Below, piece by piece: positions 33,277 to 40,910 of a DNA stretch of 64,000 nucleotides; within the stretch, counting starts at the first letter, position 1, and every line of letters begins with the position of its first letter. The position numbers and the translations under genes are program-made. The notes beneath the pieces are model-generated. The model was given only the letters and a program-made list of their open reading frames with translations. It did not search any database and had not been told where the DNA came from. This stretch comes from Bacteroidales bacterium UBA4331. Lineage in GTDB: Bacteria; Bacteroidota; Bacteroidia; Bacteroidales; Paludibacteraceae. Where the stretch lies: positions 53,044 to 117,043 of the forward strand of contig DGTR01000015.1 in NCBI GenBank assembly GCA_002394395.1. Reading direction: 5' to 3'.

Positions 33277-33990
33277 CGCATTGATTACCATCGAGGCTAA
33301 TGTGCAGCCGAAGACGGCAGTCACTTGCATGAGGGAGCCGCGTGTCTCGCAGGGGTGCGCTTGTTCGGTGGAATACACGCAGCGGACTTTGCGATAGGGA
33401 TGGAGTCCGATCTTCTTCATCCGTGCGCGGACGGCTTTGGCGAGTGCGTCACCTTTGATGGACATCAGCTCGCCGGTGGTTACGGCGGTGGGGTCGAATC
33501 GCAAGGCGGCACCCATGGAGGAGAAGACCTTCATCCCGCGCACGCGCGTCGCGTTAATAATAAGGTCTGTCTTCGCCGCCACGCTGTCTATCGCATCAAT
33601 CACATAGTCATATTCCTCTATTCGAAAATCGTATGCCTTCTCTTTTTCTCCCTCCCTTGTGGGGAGGGGCGGGGTGGGGGTATACATTCTATGAACCGCC
33701 TCTATTTCTGCATCGGGGTTGATGGTCAGGAGTCGTTCGCGGAGAACTTCCACTTTGGGCCGACCGATGGTCTCGCGTGTAGCGGGTAGTTGTCGGTTGA
33801 CGTTTGAGGACTGGACGACGTCGCCATCGACGAGGGTGAGATGGATAAGACCGGTACGTATGAGCGCCTCGGCGCACCATGAGCCTACGCCGCCGACTCC
33901 GAAAAGGATGACACGTGCGTTGCGCAGCCGATCCATCCCTTCGGCCCCCAATAAAGCTTCACTTCTGCTGAAGAAATCCTCCATAATCAT
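33259..33990 (-). CDS. tcdA: tRNA threonylcarbamoyladenosine dehydratase (TcdA/YgdL type)
   Basis: 243 residues from 33990; ATG at 33984 is an equal choice, and the longer frame to 34044 would cross the promoter. It has the ThiF/E1 fold: GVGGVGSW nucleotide loop, DGDVVQSSNVNRQL, DYVIDAIDSVAAKTDLI and the MKVFSSMGAALRFDPT segment typical of TcdA. The enzyme cyclises t6A37 in ANN-decoding tRNAs. An in-frame palindromic element gives TPTPPLPTREGEKEK in the variable loop after VHRMY. The C-terminus LITDN comes from a heptad repeat. First gene of a two-gene unit with the BspA-like gene. Confidence 0.9.
   Translation of the reverse strand: MIMEDFFSRSEALLGAEGMDRLRNARVILFGVGGVGSWCAEALIRTGLIHLTLVDGDVVQSSNVNRQLPATRETIGRPKVEVLRERLLTINPDAEIEAVHRMYTPTPPLPTREGEKEKAYDFRIEEYDYVIDAIDSVAAKTDLIINATRVRGMKVFSSMGAALRFDPTAVTTGELMSIKGDALAKAVRARMKKIGLHPYRKVRCVYSTEQAHPCETRGSLMQVTAVFGCTLASMVINALITDN
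33640..33683. repeat. In-frame palindromic element, copy E (tcdA)
   Basis: The core CCCTCCCTTGTGGGGAGGG is followed by GCGGGGTGGGGG. Encodes YTPTPPLPTREGE. Confidence 0.85.
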
Positions 33991-34002
33991 GCAAATTCGC
34001 TG

Positions 34003-34034
34003 CAAAAATACAAAAAAATACGCAATTATGCAAA
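34003..34034 (-). promoter_or_regulatory. Promoter of tcdA
   Basis: Minus strand -33 TTTG (34031-34034), 20 bp, -7 TATTTTTG (34003-34010). Confidence 0.8.
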
Positions 34035-34049
34035 AAAAATGCATTAAAA

Positions 34050-34081
34050 TTTGCTCATTTCAAAAAAAAGCAGTACTTTTG
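34050..34081 (+). promoter_or_regulatory. Promoter of the tRNA-Leu/rpsU unit
   Basis: -33 TTTG (34050-34053), 20-bp spacer with ATTTCA then eight A and GCAG, -7 TACTTTTG (34074-34081). Very like the rpsL promoter. Confidence 0.85.
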
Positions 34082-34211
34082 CACGCTTTTTCGCTTGATA
34101 GAAAAGTACCTCGGGATGTAAAACATAGTTTTGCAGACCGAAAAGCGTAGCATGACACGTAGCGTTATACAAGCGTGGAACGCGCAGTCACGCGAGTGTC
34201 AATGCAAGCAA

Positions 34212-34291
34212 GCCCAGGTGGCGGAATTGGTAGACGCGTTGGTCTCAAACACCAATGGGAAACCGTGCCGGTTCGATCCCGGCCCTGGGTA
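34212..34291 (+). tRNA. tRNA-Leu (CAA)
   Basis: Acceptor arm GCCCAGG with CCTGGGT (first pair G-U), D-arm GGCGGAATTGGTAGACGC, anticodon stem TTGGT/ACCAA with loop CTCAAAC (anticodon CAA), and T-arm GCCGG-TTCGATC-CCGGC. Discriminator A; CCA is not encoded. The long variable arm expected of a leucine tRNA is short here. It lies only 4 nt before the rpsU Shine-Dalgarno. Confidence 0.95.
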
Positions 34292-34295
34292 CAAG

Positions 34296-34304
34296 AAAGG
34301 AGGT
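34296..34304 (+). promoter_or_regulatory. Perfect Shine-Dalgarno of rpsU
   Basis: AAAGGAGGT (with the next G, ten bases matching the 16S 3' end), 7 nt before the ATG. Exceptional among genes here. Confidence 0.85.
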
Positions 34305-34311
34305 GTATGCA

Positions 34312-34506
34312 ATGATTATCGTTCCTGTAAAAGAAGGTGAGAACATCGAGCGCGCGATTAAGAAATTCAAACGCAAATTCGATAAGACGGGCGTCGTAAA
34401 AGAGCTTCGTCGTCGTCAGCAATTCGACAAACCGAGTGAGCTGAAGCGAATCAAGATGGCACATGCGAAGTATGTGCAGTCGTTGCACGCTCACGACGAT
34501 ATGTAA
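34312..34506 (+). CDS. rpsU: 30S ribosomal protein bS21
   Basis: 64 residues (MIIVPVKEGENIERAIKKFK, then basic KELRRRQQFDKPSELKR). In Bacteroidota, bS21 with bS18 and bS6 covers the anti-Shine-Dalgarno of the 16S RNA. A strong SD on rpsU itself is thought to allow autoregulation, since ribosomes lacking bS21 would translate it best. The gene shares a transcript with tRNA-Leu; cutting at the tRNA 3' end would leave an mRNA leader of only about 20 nt carrying the SD. Confidence 0.96.
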   Translation: MIIVPVKEGENIERAIKKFKRKFDKTGVVKELRRRQQFDKPSELKRIKMAHAKYVQSLHAHDDM

Positions 34507-34507
34507 T

Positions 34508-34536
34508 AAAAAGACCGCAAACGCGGTCTTTTTTTT
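34508..34536 (+). terminator. rpsU terminator
   Basis: AAGACCGC/GCGGTCTT stem followed by a long T-run. Confidence 0.9.
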
Positions 34537-34567
34537 GCATTCAGCCGTCAGCATTCAGCCGTCAGCT
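34537..34567. repeat. 7/14-bp tandem repeat at the recG end
   Basis: GCATTCAGCCGTCA twice, reaching the recG stop codon. Confidence 0.85.
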
Positions 34568-36685
34568 TATCTCGCTCCAATTATGCGCTTCGATACGTAG
34601 AGTATCGAGGCGTCTTTTGTATATACGGTTCCTCTCATCCTCGAGCAGCGGGTCGGGGTCGAGGATCTCGAGGGCTGCCTGGCGTGCGAGGGAGACGAGT
34701 TGGCCGTCGGTAGCGAGGTTGGCTATATGCAGCTCAAAGGGAGTACCGGATTGCAGGGTACCTTGCAGGTCGCCGGGCCCGCGCAGCTGCAGGTCGGCTT
34801 CGGCGATGCGGAAACCGTCGTTGGTAGCAACCATGATATCCATCCGTTTGCGGGTCTCTTTGCTCAGCTCGAGATCGGTGAGGAGGAGGCAGTAGCTCTG
34901 GTCTCCGCCACGTCCGACGCGTCCGCGGAGCTGGTGGAGCTGGCTGAGACCGAAACGCTCGGCGTTCTGGATCATCATGACGGTAGCGTTGGGCACGTTC
35001 ACACCTACTTCGATGACGGTCGTCGCAACGAGTATCTGCGTCTCGCCGGAAGCGAAACGTTGCATCTGCAGGTCCTTGTCGGCGGCTTTCATCTGACCGT
35101 GCACCATGGAGATCTTATACTCGGGGAACGCCTCGCAGAGCTCATTGAAGCCGTTCTGCAGGTCCTGCAGGTCGAGTTTCTCATTCTCTTTGATCAGGGG
35201 ATAGACGACATAGACCTGCCGTCCGTCCTGTATCTGCTTGCGCAGGAAGGCATAGACCTGCGCGCGGCGTTGGATGGAGTAATGGATGGTCTGCACGGGC
35301 TTACGTCCCGGTGGCAGCTCATCGATGATGGAGACCTGCAGATCGCCATAGACGGTCATCGCCAAGGTGCGGGGGATAGGTGTCGCGGTCATGACGAGGA
35401 TATGCGGCGGACAATCCGGCATCGCATTTCCGTCTCCGGCGACGCGCCGGGTCTTCGTCCAGAGTTTCGCGCGTTGGGCGACACCGAAACGGTGCTGCTC
35501 GTCGATGACGACGAAGCCGAGGTTCTGCCACTGCACATTATCCTCCAGTAACGCGTGCGTACCGATGAGTATATGGATGGTGCCGTTGAGCAGTCCGTTA
35601 TGTATCGGTACGCGGTTTTTCGGCGTCGTGGAACCCGTGAGCAGGGCTACGTGGACAGCGTCGCCGAGCGGAGCCAAGAAAGCTTTGAGGGTCTCGTAAT
35701 GCTGGTTGGCGAGGATCTCCGTCGGCGCCATGATACAAGCCTGGTAGCCGTTGTCGATGGCGAGCAGGCAACACATGAGTGCCACGAGCGTCTTGCCGGA
35801 ACCGACGTCGCCTTGCAGGAGGCGGTTCATCTGGCGACCGGACTTGAGGTCGTCATGTATCTCGTGGATGACGCGTTTCTGCGCGTTGGTGAGGTCGAAA
35901 GGCAGGGCTTTGTAGAGCGCATGAAAACGGTTCCCGACCAGCGGCATGGCGAAGCCCGGGTTCTGCTCACGCCGCTTCATCTGGCGAAGGATCTGGAGCT
36001 GGATATAAAAGAGCTCTTCGAACTTCAGTCTCGCCCGTGCGTTCTGCATGGCGAGGGTGTCTTTCGGGAAATGCACGTTGATGAGTGCGTCCGTCAGACT
36101 CATGAGCCGGTATTGCTGCAGGATGTCTGCGCCGATCGTGTCCGGTACACCCATCTTCAGGTCGGGTAAGAGTTCCGCGATGATGGAGCGGATAGCTTTT
36201 GAGTTGAGTCCGTGCCGCTTCATGGTCTCGGTTGTGTTGTAGTACGGCTCGAGGCCCTGCGTCATCTCCGGCGTCACTTTCGACCAGGGAGTGAGGTCGG
36301 GATGAACGAAGTTATAGAGGTGGTTGAAGCGGCTGGGTTTGCCGAAGAGCAGGTACTTGACGCCCTTGGCGAGTTTGACATACTTCGCGCCCTGGAACCA
36401 TACCAGCTCGCATTGGTGGGTGCCGTCGAAGAAGGTCGCCGAGAGGCGCTGCGCCTTACCGATACCGATCGTGTGCCACTCGGTCACTTCGCCGATGATC
36501 TGGACGTAGGTGTCTTCGTCGTTGAGTTCGGCGATGCGGTAGAACCTACTGCGGTCGATATATTTGTAGGGATAGGTCCGCAACAAATCCATCGCGGTCT
36601 GCACCCCGAGTTCTTTACGAAGAATGTCGGCACGTTTGGCACCGACATTCTTACAATACGTTATATCTCTTTGAGATAGTTCCAT
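34562..36685 (-). CDS. recG: ATP-dependent DNA helicase RecG
   Basis: 707 residues, the family length. The N-terminal wedge (OB) domain (DTYVQIIGEVTEWHTIG) is followed by helicase motifs: Walker A GDVGSGKT (about 300), DEQHRFG, VMTATPIPRTLA, VIEVGVNVPNATVM and QLHQLRGRVGRGGDQSYC. It remodels stalled forks and branched DNA. Downstream of tonB on the same strand with a 102-bp gap holding a 23-bp repeat and a hairpin, so it may or may not share the tonB transcript. Confidence 0.96.
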   Translation of the reverse strand: MELSQRDITYCKNVGAKRADILRKELGVQTAMDLLRTYPYKYIDRSRFYRIAELNDEDTYVQIIGEVTEWHTIGIGKAQRLSATFFDGTHQCELVWFQGAKYVKLAKGVKYLLFGKPSRFNHLYNFVHPDLTPWSKVTPEMTQGLEPYYNTTETMKRHGLNSKAIRSIIAELLPDLKMGVPDTIGADILQQYRLMSLTDALINVHFPKDTLAMQNARARLKFEELFYIQLQILRQMKRREQNPGFAMPLVGNRFHALYKALPFDLTNAQKRVIHEIHDDLKSGRQMNRLLQGDVGSGKTLVALMCCLLAIDNGYQACIMAPTEILANQHYETLKAFLAPLGDAVHVALLTGSTTPKNRVPIHNGLLNGTIHILIGTHALLEDNVQWQNLGFVVIDEQHRFGVAQRAKLWTKTRRVAGDGNAMPDCPPHILVMTATPIPRTLAMTVYGDLQVSIIDELPPGRKPVQTIHYSIQRRAQVYAFLRKQIQDGRQVYVVYPLIKENEKLDLQDLQNGFNELCEAFPEYKISMVHGQMKAADKDLQMQRFASGETQILVATTVIEVGVNVPNATVMMIQNAERFGLSQLHQLRGRVGRGGDQSYCLLLTDLELSKETRKRMDIMVATNDGFRIAEADLQLRGPGDLQGTLQSGTPFELHIANLATDGQLVSLARQAALEILDPDPLLEDERNRIYKRRLDTLRIEAHNWSEIS

Positions 36686-36689
36686 GATA

Positions 36690-36760
36690 GACCGCTTCGC
36701 TCAAAGTAGAAAGACCGCTTCGCTCAAAGTAGAAAGAGTCTTTGAGGTCACAACGTGACC
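36690..36760. repeat. 23-bp direct repeat and hairpin between recG and tonB
   Basis: GACCGCTTCGCTCAAAGTAG is repeated exactly with period 23 (36690 and 36713). It is followed by GGTCAC-AAC-GTGACC (36746-36760). No good T-run on the minus strand, so termination is doubtful. Confidence 0.65.
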
Positions 36761-36787
36761 GGTCTTTTGTCTTTCGACTTTCTACTA

Positions 36788-37465
36788 TTATTGCAACTTG
36801 AAGTTAACAGGTACGGTATATTTCACGCGTACGGGTTTACCACGTTGCTGACCGGGTTTCCATTTCGGCATGGACTTGATGACGCGAACCGCCTCTTTGT
36901 CCAGCGAAGGATCGCCACCGGAACGAACGACTTCTACGTCAACGATCGAACCATCGCGGTTTACAACGAACTGGCAGATCACACGACCTTGGATACCGTT
37001 CTCCTGCGCGATAACCGGGTACTTCACGTTCTCGCTGAGGTATTTGAAGAGGGCTTGTTGTCCACCGGGGAACTCCGGCATCTTCTCTACTACGACGAAG
37101 ACGACTTCTTCTTCCTCTTCCTCTACAGGAGCCTCTACCGGCGCAGCGATAACGACCTCTTGCTCCGTCTCCTCGGTGTTCACCTCGATAGACTCGGTCT
37201 CGACGTTATCCTCCACTACGTTCAGCACTTCCACTTCCTGTACTGCAGGGGGTGGGGGAGGAGGAGGCGTCTCCTGGCTGGTCTGTTGAATCTCTACTTC
37301 TTCCTCAAAGAGGAACTCTGTGTCGGTCACCTCGTACTTCGTGACCTCTCGCTCAGTCCACTCCAGCGCCACATAAACGAGGCTCAGAACGAAAACCAAA
37401 CCCATCAATACATAGACGAGTTTGTCCTTCTCTAAACTGGCTTTTTCTGATTTCTTAACTTGCAT
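36788..37465 (-). CDS. tonB: Energy transducer TonB
   Basis: 225 residues. The N-terminal membrane helix (LVYVLMGLVFVLSLVYVALEW, about 16-36) is followed by a periplasmic Pro/Glu/Val-rich spacer (PPPPPPPAVQEVEV) and a C-terminal TonB domain (MPEFPGGQQALFKYL, IQGRVICQFVVNRDGSI, VIKSMPKWKPGQQRGKPVRV). It transmits proton-motive force with ExbBD to outer-membrane transporters; ExbBD are not in this window. Own promoter at 37505-37536, back to back with the flippase promoter. Confidence 0.95.
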   Translation of the reverse strand: MQVKKSEKASLEKDKLVYVLMGLVFVLSLVYVALEWTEREVTKYEVTDTEFLFEEEVEIQQTSQETPPPPPPPAVQEVEVLNVVEDNVETESIEVNTEETEQEVVIAAPVEAPVEEEEEEVVFVVVEKMPEFPGGQQALFKYLSENVKYPVIAQENGIQGRVICQFVVNRDGSIVDVEVVRSGGDPSLDKEAVRVIKSMPKWKPGQQRGKPVRVKYTVPVNFKLQ

Positions 37466-37504
37466 ATTTTGTGTTTTTTAGGTCGTGATAATCAAAATCG
37501 GCTA

Positions 37505-37536
37505 CAAAGGTACAACTTTTTTGCGATTTATGCAAA
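37505..37536 (-). promoter_or_regulatory. Promoter of tonB
   Basis: Minus strand -33 TTTG (37533-37536), 20 bp, -7 TACCTTTG (37505-37512). Confidence 0.85.
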
Positions 37537-37550
37537 TAAATTTCGAAAAA

Positions 37551-37582
37551 TTTGCGCATTTGTAAATATTTTTGTACCTTTG
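37551..37582 (+). promoter_or_regulatory. Promoter of the flippase gene
   Basis: -33 TTTG (37551-37554), 20 bp, -7 TACCTTTG (37575-37582). ATG at 37593, so the leader is only a few bases. Confidence 0.82.
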
Positions 37583-37592
37583 CACCCGAAAA

Positions 37593-38870
37593 ATGAGCCA
37601 TCTGCTATCAAAAATATGGAAATCGAGCTCGGCGAGGAACGTTGGCAGATTACTTACTGCGAATGTTTTTGCGCAGGCGATAGGTCTTATCGTCTATCCT
37701 TTCTTGACGCGTATGTACGCGCCGGAGGATTTTGGGTTGCTGAACCTGTTTTTGAGCGTGGGTGGGATCATCGTTTTGCTATCTACAATGGAGTATCAGT
37801 ATGCTATCTTGTTAGCGAAGGAGCAACGCACGGCGGTAGCGGCGGTCCAACTCTCTACGGTGCTGACTTTTTTGTGGATAGCGGTGCTTCTGGTGCTTTT
37901 GCCGTTCGGCGGGAAGATAGCGGGGCTTTTTCATGTTGAGCAGAATACCTCCGTCATGTGGTGGCTGCCGCTTTTTGTAGTAGGAGGGGCAGGATGGAAT
38001 ATCGTGAATATGTACCTCACCCGCGGCAAATGTTTCTCTCAGATAAGTACCTACAAGGTGAGCAACACGCTTCTTATGGCTCTCGGTAAGTTGGGCTTTG
38101 GAGGATTTGGGATGACTGCTGTCGGGTTGATTGTCTCTACGGTGGCAGCCCCTATCGTAGCGCTTGGGCTGACCTTACGCAGCAGGCTTTGGCATTTGGG
38201 TAAGAGGCTTATACATATCGAATGGCAGGATATACGGAAGGTGGCGGTGGAGTATAAGAAATTTCCGATCTTCTCTCTTCCCCGCGCGCTGGTGAACAAT
38301 ATCGGGACGGCTTTGCCGGCTTTACTGCTGGTTCCGGCTTTCGGGTTAGGAAAGATGGGACTTTTCTCGATGGCGATCATGTTGTCTTTTACTCCTATTA
38401 CTCTGATTGTTAACTCCGTGCAGCAGGTCCTTTTCCAGCAAGTCACAGAGCGGGTGCATGCCGGTCAACCGATACGCGCCATGATGAGACGGATCACCCT
38501 GTACACCTTCGCAGGTGTAGTACCCTTCTTCGCGTTGTTGTATTTCCCTCTCCCTTGGATGTCTGGGCTGTTGTTAGGTGACGAATGGCGTATATCCGGT
38601 GAATATATACGGATGATGCTGCCATGGCTGCTGATGGTTTGTCTGAACGGACCGATATGCTTTGTGGCGGATGTATTTATGGCGCAAGGTGTCGGGCTCA
38701 TCTACGAATGTGCTATCCTACTCGCGCGGGTGGCGGGGTTGAGCGTCGGGATCTGTCTGCAACGTTTTGATTACGCTATCATGGGCTACTCGGTTGCGAG
38801 TACGATAGTGCTCATCGCGCAGCTGGTGTGGTATTATCGATTGATAGAACGGTACGAACGTACGCGTTAA
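37593..38870 (+). CDS. Wzx-type polysaccharide flippase (MOP superfamily)
   Basis: 425 residues, strongly hydrophobic, about 12 membrane helices. The N-terminal signature VGRLLTANVFAQAIGLIVYPFLTRMYAPEDFG is typical of Wzx/RfbX transporters, and LFxxxTLPLPWMSGLLLGDEW-like loops lie near 320. Expected to flip lipid-linked glycans across the inner membrane. It converges with the 38867-39826 gene (stop codons overlap) and is grouped with two transferases and a FemAB/GNAT-like enzyme, so it belongs to a small surface-glycan locus. Confidence 0.88.
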   Translation: MSHLLSKIWKSSSARNVGRLLTANVFAQAIGLIVYPFLTRMYAPEDFGLLNLFLSVGGIIVLLSTMEYQYAILLAKEQRTAVAAVQLSTVLTFLWIAVLLVLLPFGGKIAGLFHVEQNTSVMWWLPLFVVGGAGWNIVNMYLTRGKCFSQISTYKVSNTLLMALGKLGFGGFGMTAVGLIVSTVAAPIVALGLTLRSRLWHLGKRLIHIEWQDIRKVAVEYKKFPIFSLPRALVNNIGTALPALLLVPAFGLGKMGLFSMAIMLSFTPITLIVNSVQQVLFQQVTERVHAGQPIRAMMRRITLYTFAGVVPFFALLYFPLPWMSGLLLGDEWRISGEYIRMMLPWLLMVCLNGPICFVADVFMAQGVGLIYECAILLARVAGLSVGICLQRFDYAIMGYSVASTIVLIAQLVWYYRLIERYERTR

Positions 38871-39826
38871 GATAGTCTCTCCCGATAGAAAGGTCGGTTA
38901 TTCACTTTGGCCGCATAGAGAGGGAACTCCGAGGGGTACATTTCTTCTGTACCTGCGCAGTAGATCTCTTGCGCGGAGGCTAACAGATAAAAATCCACAA
39001 ACGATTTCATGTATTGTTCATCCGGAGCATTCCGGATGGTGTCGGCATGTGCCGCTTTACCGTTTGTACAGATGACAAACGGCAGTTCCGCTATCTCTTG
39101 GGTAAAACGCTGGCTGTCGGAGGTGACCAAGATAGGTTTTTGTGTCCGGCGGTGCAAGTCCTGCAGATAGGAGCGGCAAAGATGCAGGATCTCCTGCCGA
39201 CGCGTAGGGGTGGCAGGCTCGTAGTCATACTCTTTGAAATCGCCGAAGAGGTTCTGCAGACGGAAGGCGACCGCTATGTAATCATCGGTTAGTCTCGGCC
39301 GATAGGTATCCATGGCTTTTAGCAAGCGTTGGGAAGGCCGAAACAGTTCGGCGAATAACCCGCCCCAGGTGTACGAAGTGTGGAACTGTTGATTGATGGC
39401 TTCCACCCAATCCCGGTTGGCGTAGCAGTGGATCTGTTTGTCTTGCGGCAAACGGATCATTCTGTCGAATGTCGGTTGTGCCGTCACCCGTTTTAGACAA
39501 ACGCGGCTGATGAGGTCGCTTAATTCGCCTTCTTGTAACCGCCAGTCATATGAAGCCGGTATCTGAAACTCCGTCAGATCAAAGGGAAACCTATAATCAA
39601 TCCGGAACTCTCGTCCGGTAGCTTTGGCGAATGCGTACAACGAGACTATTCCTTTCCATCGGTCTGCCAAGCCCCCATGAAACGTAGAGCCGTCCACGCG
39701 GGCGATGATCGCATTTCCCGTTCCTTTATTGCCGTGGAGACGGTAGCGATGCCAGGTACCGATAGTGTCTTGCCATTCGACAGGAAGCCATCCAAGGAGG
39801 AGTTTATGGAGCGTCGTCTTTGTCAT
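38867..39826 (-). CDS. Putative glycosyltransferase, fucosyltransferase-like
   Basis: 319 residues, soluble. Features: NAIIARVDGSTFHGGLADRWKGI near the N-terminus, AYANRD-like CYANRDWVEAINQQF in the middle, and late ILVTSDSQRFTQEIAELP, then FVDFYLLASAQEIYCAGTEEM. The 'TSDSQRF ... VDFYLLASA' end resembles the nucleotide-binding half of O-FucT/NodZ-like fucosyltransferases. The start overlaps the GT4 stop by 4 bp (ATGA), showing coupling. The sugar donor is unproven; the family call rests on remembered pattern, not alignment. Confidence 0.6.
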   Translation of the reverse strand: MTKTTLHKLLLGWLPVEWQDTIGTWHRYRLHGNKGTGNAIIARVDGSTFHGGLADRWKGIVSLYAFAKATGREFRIDYRFPFDLTEFQIPASYDWRLQEGELSDLISRVCLKRVTAQPTFDRMIRLPQDKQIHCYANRDWVEAINQQFHTSYTWGGLFAELFRPSQRLLKAMDTYRPRLTDDYIAVAFRLQNLFGDFKEYDYEPATPTRRQEILHLCRSYLQDLHRRTQKPILVTSDSQRFTQEIAELPFVICTNGKAAHADTIRNAPDEQYMKSFVDFYLLASAQEIYCAGTEEMYPSEFPLYAAKVNNRPFYRERLS

Positions 39827-40881
39827 GCGTGTTGGGCCGGATGAAGTGCGAACTCATAGATATCTTTCAGTTGCTTGCCTACCTTTGCGTAGGAATACTG
39901 CTCGCCCTTTATGCGGATTAGTTCGGGGTTGTATTGGTCGATCTTGTCCAGTATCTCGTCCATCGCCTTGAAAAGCGCCGTGTCGTCGTTGGTGGGCACT
40001 AAGATGCCGCTCTCGTTGTCCACCATCTCGGGGATGCCGCCTACGCGGGTGGAGATCACCGGAACGCCTTTCACCAGACTCTCGGAGATAACCACGGGAG
40101 CGTTCTCAAAACGCGAACTAAGCACGAAGATGTCTGCTTGGTCAAACTCCTCCGCTACCTGCAAGGGCGTTAGCTCGCCGGTCCAACGGAGTGTTCCTGC
40201 GGGAAAGGCGAGCGTCTCTGCGTACGCGCGTACCTCTTTATAATCTACACCCGTACCGACGAGCACGAGACACCAGTCCTGCCGTTTCTCAAGAAGCATC
40301 TTAGCAGCGTTCAGCAGACCTTTTACGTTCTTGTGCGGTTCGTCAAAGCAGGTGATATTGAGGAAGGTCTCTCGACTCTCGGCTCTCGGCTCTCGGCTCT
40401 CGGCTTTCTCGAAGAAGAAGTCATCGACGACGTTGTTTATCTTCTCCCACCGCTTGGCGGTGAAACCCAAGGCTTGCATCGCTCCGATGAGTTGCCGGCT
40501 CACCGGCATGACTACTTCTGCTTCGGAGCAAAGTCGTTTCATGAACCGCGTATGCCATCCTCGAGGCTGAACGACGGGGTTCTCCGCTAAGTAGCCGGTC
40601 CAATGTTCTACGATCACGTATGGAATGCTGTAACGTTTCTTGAGGTAAAGCGCCAAGAGCCCTTGCTTCTGGATGACGTTCAGCTGTACGACATCCGGCA
40701 TCCACCCCTCGCGGCGCAGGGCGCTCCATTGACGCCATGTGTCGCACCACGTGTCAGAGAAGATCACCCGAACATCGCATCCCTGCGCACGAACCGCCTC
40801 CACGTGCTTTTGCACGAAGAGACCGCTCATCGCGTCTTTTTCTGACGGATACCACGGTGTGAGGAAAAGAATTTTCAGCAT
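39823..40881 (-). CDS. Family-4 glycosyltransferase
   Basis: 352 residues with GT-B fold: N-terminal LFLTPWYPSEKDAMSGLFVQKH, then LVLVGTGVDYKEV, and the C-terminal donor site VISESLVKGVPVISTRVGGIPEMV (the usual E-x7-E region as SSRFENAPVVISES). Probably adds a sugar to a lipid-linked glycan on the cytoplasmic side. The stretch KAESREPRAESRETF (about 168-182) is encoded by a 7-bp tandem repeat (40369-40410) between the two lobes and is unlikely to be native. Confidence 0.9.
   Translation of the reverse strand: MLKILFLTPWYPSEKDAMSGLFVQKHVEAVRAQGCDVRVIFSDTWCDTWRQWSALRREGWMPDVVQLNVIQKQGLLALYLKKRYSIPYVIVEHWTGYLAENPVVQPRGWHTRFMKRLCSEAEVVMPVSRQLIGAMQALGFTAKRWEKINNVVDDFFFEKAESREPRAESRETFLNITCFDEPHKNVKGLLNAAKMLLEKRQDWCLVLVGTGVDYKEVRAYAETLAFPAGTLRWTGELTPLQVAEEFDQADIFVLSSRFENAPVVISESLVKGVPVISTRVGGIPEMVDNESGILVPTNDDTALFKAMDEILDKIDQYNPELIRIKGEQYSYAKVGKQLKDIYEFALHPAQHA
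40369..40410. repeat. 7-bp tandem repeat inside the glycosyltransferase gene
   Basis: CTCTCGA then four copies of CTCTCGG; encodes AESREPRAESRE. Confidence 0.9.
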
Positions 40882-40910
40882 TCAGAAGTCAGCATTCAGA
40901 AGTCAGTGCA
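40875..40910. repeat. 14-bp (7+7) tandem repeat between GT4 and FemAB-like genes
   Basis: TCAGCATTCAGAAG twice and part of a third; covers the FemAB-like stop and the GT4 start. Confidence 0.88.

Noticed and set aside
4489..33683. Palindromic elements as rho-independent terminators
   Set aside because: They lie inside intact open frames, far from gene ends, and lack a T-run.
33990..34044. Longer N-terminus of TcdA
   Set aside because: It would be translated across the promoter at 34003-34034, and the added residues are not conserved in the family.
36746..36760. Terminator for tonB
   Set aside because: Good stem, but no T-run follows on the minus strand; listed only as a hairpin.
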